Shown one piece after another: positions 59,956 through 64,000 of a DNA stretch of 64,000 bases. A program made the position numbers and the translations under genes. The notes beneath the pieces are model-generated. The model saw only the letters and a list, made by a program, of their open reading frames with translations. It did no database searches and was not told the origin of the DNA. Numbering within the stretch: position 1 is the stretch's first letter; each line of letters opens with the position of its first letter. The stretch is from Pagrus major (Eukaryota > Chordata > Actinopteri > Spariformes > Sparidae), in assembly GCF_040436345.1 (NCBI RefSeq), contig NC_133221.1:20085165-20149164 (forward strand), given 5' to 3'.

Positions 59956-60609
59956 CCGCCTTTGCCAACTGAAAGAAATTGGGTTGCTGCTCGTACTGAG
60001 TTGCAGAAGGCTGACGCTTCACTGTTTTTGATAAGCATCCGCTGACAGCTTTGCTTCATGGTGAAAGGATGTATTTCCCATGACAAGACTGAAGAAGAAA
60101 CTGCTTTCACTTCCAACTCTCTTCTTCCCTCTCTGTTTCTTTAATTCACACTCTCTCTCACACACGCAGCTGCCCTTCATTACTTTTTTGTCTGTCTGTC
60201 TCTTTTTATTCAGACGCAAACACTGAATCCCTCTTCTTTATTACCACAGTCATGTTACCCTTGTGTACATTCACCACCAGGTCAATATCTGCACTGGGCC
60301 TCAGTGAAGCCGAACAGTATTATCGTAGGTCCCGTAGTCCCTCAGTCTACTAGGAACCCCATTAAACCTACATTGATCATCCTCATTTCAGGCCCAGGTT
60401 CCTTTAACATGGCCAGGGCATCGTTAATAATGCTCCATACAGCAGCCATTTGACATTTCCTTTAATTATGTCTGTAATTTATTCATGCACTTGATCCTAG
60501 GAGCTTGTTGTGAAAAGCTTCCTCCAGGAATATTTTATCCTGCTCCTCTCGAGGCCTGCGGATTAACCATCTTAATAGCAAACCCCTGAAGGTATTACTT
60601 CCTTCACAT

Positions 60610-60624
60610 TGTGTGTGTGTCTGC

Positions 60625-60658
<34 letters not shown>
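60610..60658. repeat. (GT)n microsatellite
   Basis: GT units with one CTGCGG interruption. Confidence 0.95.
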
Positions 60659-61130
60659 ATATAATGGCATTGTGCCTTAAATGCGTGTGTTAAGCTGCAA
60701 AAGTCATTAGGTCTTATTTCTCAACCATTCAGTAGACTGAATGTAAATTCTCCTGTATTACTAGCTTGTCTAATTTTGGGCCAGCACAAAGAAAAGTGCA
60801 AATGTTTGCAAGATCTGCGCTTATCGCACAATGCAGAGACCCCCATGTTTAACCCAGATTTGCAGACGAAAACATCACCGCTTAATTTGCTCACTCTGCA
60901 GGTCGGTGAACAGACAGCGAAACACAGCAATTTCCCTCAGAGTAGCGAGGGAAAATCTCGAATGCACACACTTCAAAATGGGATTAAAGATGTTAATTAT
61001 GATGTTTCTTGATCACAGAACATCGCTCAACTCCTGACTGCACACCTGACAGAAATTCTTCAGGCTGTGTGGAGAAAAATGCGCACATTTGGAGACTGGG
61101 GAGTGGAGGCTCTTATGTGAAAAGAGGGAC

Positions 61131-61220
61131 AAACACACACATACACACGCACGCACGCACACACACACACACACACTCTCACACACACTCACACACACAC
61201 ACGTACATGCACACATGCAC
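61131..61220. repeat. Compound (CA)n microsatellite
   Basis: CA units interrupted by CG, CT and TG dinucleotides over about 90 bp. Confidence 0.93.
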
Positions 61221-62125
61221 AGGTAGAAATACTGAGCTATTTGTCACTTGTAAATGGAAAGTAATTTGACAATTTGTCAGGACTGGAGGAAACACGATAT
61301 AGCCTACTTTACTATTTCATGAAATATTGAACAGCTATTGCTTCAAATATGTAAACTTACATCACTTTCACTTTCCTTGTAATCATTTTTCACAAAACCA
61401 TAAATCCACTTCCTTTTCTCATACCCCTTTGCTCTATTGTATAATACATCTGAACATAAAAACATCACCCACCTACGTGGTTGTCAATCCAAAAAGGATT
61501 TGGGTGTTGTCTGCAGTTCACTTCAATACATCACACAGATGCTCTCACTCTCTCGCTCTCATATTAACTCAGTCAGATTCCCTGGTTGTTTTCTTTTTAT
61601 AAAAATGTTTCCGGTAGCCTCAGTTCATTAGCCAGGCTGTTCTCGACAGCCTTGCATAGAAGAGTAATGGGCCAGCATACCTTTTATTGCATAGTGCAGT
61701 TCCATGGCTGTGGAGGTCCATTACTTTAGAAGATCAAGAATTTACTCTCTACCGCTGCTGATAGGGAGGCTTTGCGAGGGGCTAATGAAGGGAAAGATCC
61801 ACTTTGAGATAAATCCTCCTGTAGGTCAATAAAAAAAATTTGCCTGGCTACAGAAAAGACATGTAAGTAGAAACCAGCTCGTGAGGTCTGACCTGGGGTG
61901 AGTCTAGTAAATTCAGCATAGAGATGCACAATCTGTCTATCTATCTGTGGAACGGCATATGGCAGCAATACATTCATCATAGGTGGTAATATCTTATTTT
62001 TACAACCTATTAATCATAGTAAGCATGTGTTGCATAAAAGATATCTTGAATCAAACCTCTAGTTTCCATGAGCTTGATGAGGACTAGATGTAATAAAATT
62101 GTCAGTTCCCACAAATTACACTTAC

Positions 62126-62440
62126 AGTAATGCTGCATATGTGAAAAAAAGTAGTATAAAATCTTTTGTGGCTCCGGAGGAAGCTGCATGTAATCTGATG
62201 AATGTATCCAGTGAAGTTACTCAGTGGCTATGTAATGTGGGTATGTATGTACCTACATTACATAGGTGCCATATGTAGGCGCCAGGTTTTGAAAAGGAAG
62301 AAGAAAGGCGATGTCTCTGGTTCTGCTGTATCAATTTTTGATCATTTTGTTTTTAAACTATCCATAATGAGTTGCAATGCTAGACCTTAGGACTGCTTTT
62401 CAAAAACTGGTGCCTACATTACCCACAATGCAAATCACAT
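62126..62440. mobile_element. Family A MITE fragment, copy 4
   Basis: 'tgctgcatatgtgaaaaaaa', 'cttttgtggctccggaggaa' and 'ctacattacccacaatgcaa' match the copies at 14612 and 23253, but both AGGGTAA termini and the right arm are missing. Confidence 0.75.
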
Positions 62441-64000
62441 TCAAGCTGTTAAATGTGGCATTCCATCTCCCCCCTTCCATTGCATTCACGTCACAAAACT
62501 GGTGGTTGTCGTGTGCGCAGTAGCTAACACTGCTAAAGTTACTTAGCCAGCAAATGCCAGCTACTACTAACCTAGCTAGCAAATGTTAACATTGTCAACG
62601 CTGACTGACGTTAATGTTGATAACGTCAACTAACTAGTTAACCTAGCTAACTCAGCTATCTTACATTTTTTCCACAAGCTGGCAACTACCAAGACTGTTG
62701 ATAGCTGTCGAAACACAGATACCACATGATACCAACGTCGTTATACCTCAGTAGAAGCTGCACCCAGCAGAATTCACACAGAGACAAACATTTTAAAATT
62801 ATTCATTCACAGTCATTGTAATGTTTTTAAGGAAAAGAGATCTGTTTATTCTGCACCTTTCTACAACCTCTGTAAATGTATTATTTTTAAAAAATGATTT
62901 GTTGTGATAAAAATGTTATTAATACGGTCTGACATTGATTAGGCATGATGCATAGACACACTTTTACTGGATGTGGATTTTGACACTGAGTAAAATAAGA
63001 TAAGGGATAATTTCAGTGTTACAGCAGCAAAAAGACACAAAAAGTACAGATAATAAAGAAACTTAAAGATAAGTCTTTCTACGTATATAAAATAAAAATA
63101 AGAATAGATCAAGTAGAAACCGTAAAACAGCAATCAAGCTAAAACTTAAATAGCTCCATTTATGGCACAGAGAATTTGCTTTAATGTCAAACAGGAAGGA
63201 CTCGTGGATAAATTTCTTGCAAAAACAGATGGTGGTGTGCATAAAAGACCGACTCTGTCCATTATCAGCTCTTATCCCTTTTACTCATTTAAACAAACCC
63301 ATGCAGAGTGATGCCCAGGGGAGCTAACAGTAGCCTTCTCCTTTGCAACAGGAAGGCAATATTTATTGGAAATGTGGTCATAATCTGGATCATAATTTAT
63401 CAGCACTTACAATACCGGGACTCTGCTACAGAGGCTGATACTAATTATCTCTAGCACAGTTTCATTAATTATATCAAGCTTACTCAAGTAATTTACGGTT
63501 AACAGTTGATTGCAGTGAAACGGCATACAAAGATAAACGGATTAAAATGCCACACGTGCTGTAAAGTAGCAGCTCGAAATGACATTTACACACAATGGGA
63601 TGAGATTTTTGGTGAAGCTCATAATGGTCAGTTGTGCTGGAGACTGTCAGAGGTGTTCATTCAACTCAATGGTCATTCAGAGGCTGTCGTTTGTAGTGTT
63701 ATTACGCAAATGTCCGGTTAAGAGGTTTTTAGTTGGTGTTGGTGAGGGGCTACTTGTGACCAATGGTTCTCTTTGGCTAAAGCAGTTTTCCTATCATCAG
63801 CAACTCAGCAATGACAACTGCTAAAACAAAAAGGCAGCTTTACATGAGTGTGTTATTTCAAAATCAAATACCAAGCAGCAGTGCGTGTGTGTGAGTGTGT
63901 GAGGATCAGAGACCTGAAAATTGCGGCTTTTAACAATGAGATTTCAAGTCAACATAAGGCAACTTTAGGAGGCATGAAAAGGCCAGAAAGTCTCTTCCTT

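Larger units (their letters stand above)
57261..64000. other. Gene-free region upstream of cntn3
   Basis: 6.7 kb with degraded repeats (about 57725-58250 a possible transposon relic starting 'aaggcccgatcccaaaacac'; 59690-59955; 62126-62440) and two CA/TG microsatellites. No exon-like reading frame with a recognisable domain on either strand. The stretches 60300-60600 and 63330-63500 are non-repetitive and may be conserved regulatory DNA. Confidence 0.6.

Noticed and set aside
1..64000. CRISPR array, riboswitch, tRNA, rRNA, prophage or other prokaryotic system
   Set aside because: No spaced direct-repeat array, cloverleaf or rRNA sequence seen. The gene structure is plainly vertebrate.

Overview
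This window looks like a piece of a ray-finned (probably percomorph teleost) nuclear chromosome. Genes are split into many exons with GT/AG introns. Introns and intergenic DNA are full of short non-autonomous DNA transposons with TTAA or 8-bp target duplications, CA/TG microsatellites, and fish-type LINE/SINE tail sequences. There is no bacterial, viral or organellar gene content.

Two protein-coding genes fill the window, both on the minus strand. From low to high coordinates: (1) exosc10 (1061-11017), the nuclear exosome 3'-5' exoribonuclease Rrp6. All 25 coding exons could be joined in frame into an 894-residue protein with every DEDDy catalytic residue present. (2) A GPI-anchored contactin, best matched to contactin-3 (cntn3), at 17230-53709. 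Its 22 coding exons join in frame into 1024 residues: signal peptide, six Ig domains, four fibronectin type III domains and a C-terminal GPI-attachment signal. The last cntn3 exon, which encodes the GPI signal, is only 98 nt long and lies 3.6 kb beyond the previous exon. Both gene models close exactly, with all splice phases compatible and a single stop at the end, which is strong internal support.

Layout: 1-1060 is the exosc10 3' flank; 1061-11017 exosc10; 11018-17229 intergenic DNA plus the probable cntn3 3'UTR; 17230-53709 cntn3 coding span; 53710-57260 cntn3 5' leader and a probable CpG/GC-rich promoter with dense simple repeats; 57261-64000 gene-free upstream DNA with degraded repeats, microsatellites and candidate conserved non-coding stretches.

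The two genes have unrelated jobs (nuclear RNA decay/processing and neuronal cell-surface adhesion) and share only strand and neighbourhood. The most unusual structures are an approximately 300-bp tandem triplication in the last cntn3 intron that copied the 3' edge of exon 21, a decayed PIF/Harbinger-like element still showing a frameshifted MADF-type DNA-binding domain, and several families of TTAA-flanked miniature inverted-repeat elements inside introns of both genes. I see no credible new gene system here. Family comparisons rely on recalled human proteins, not on a computed search.
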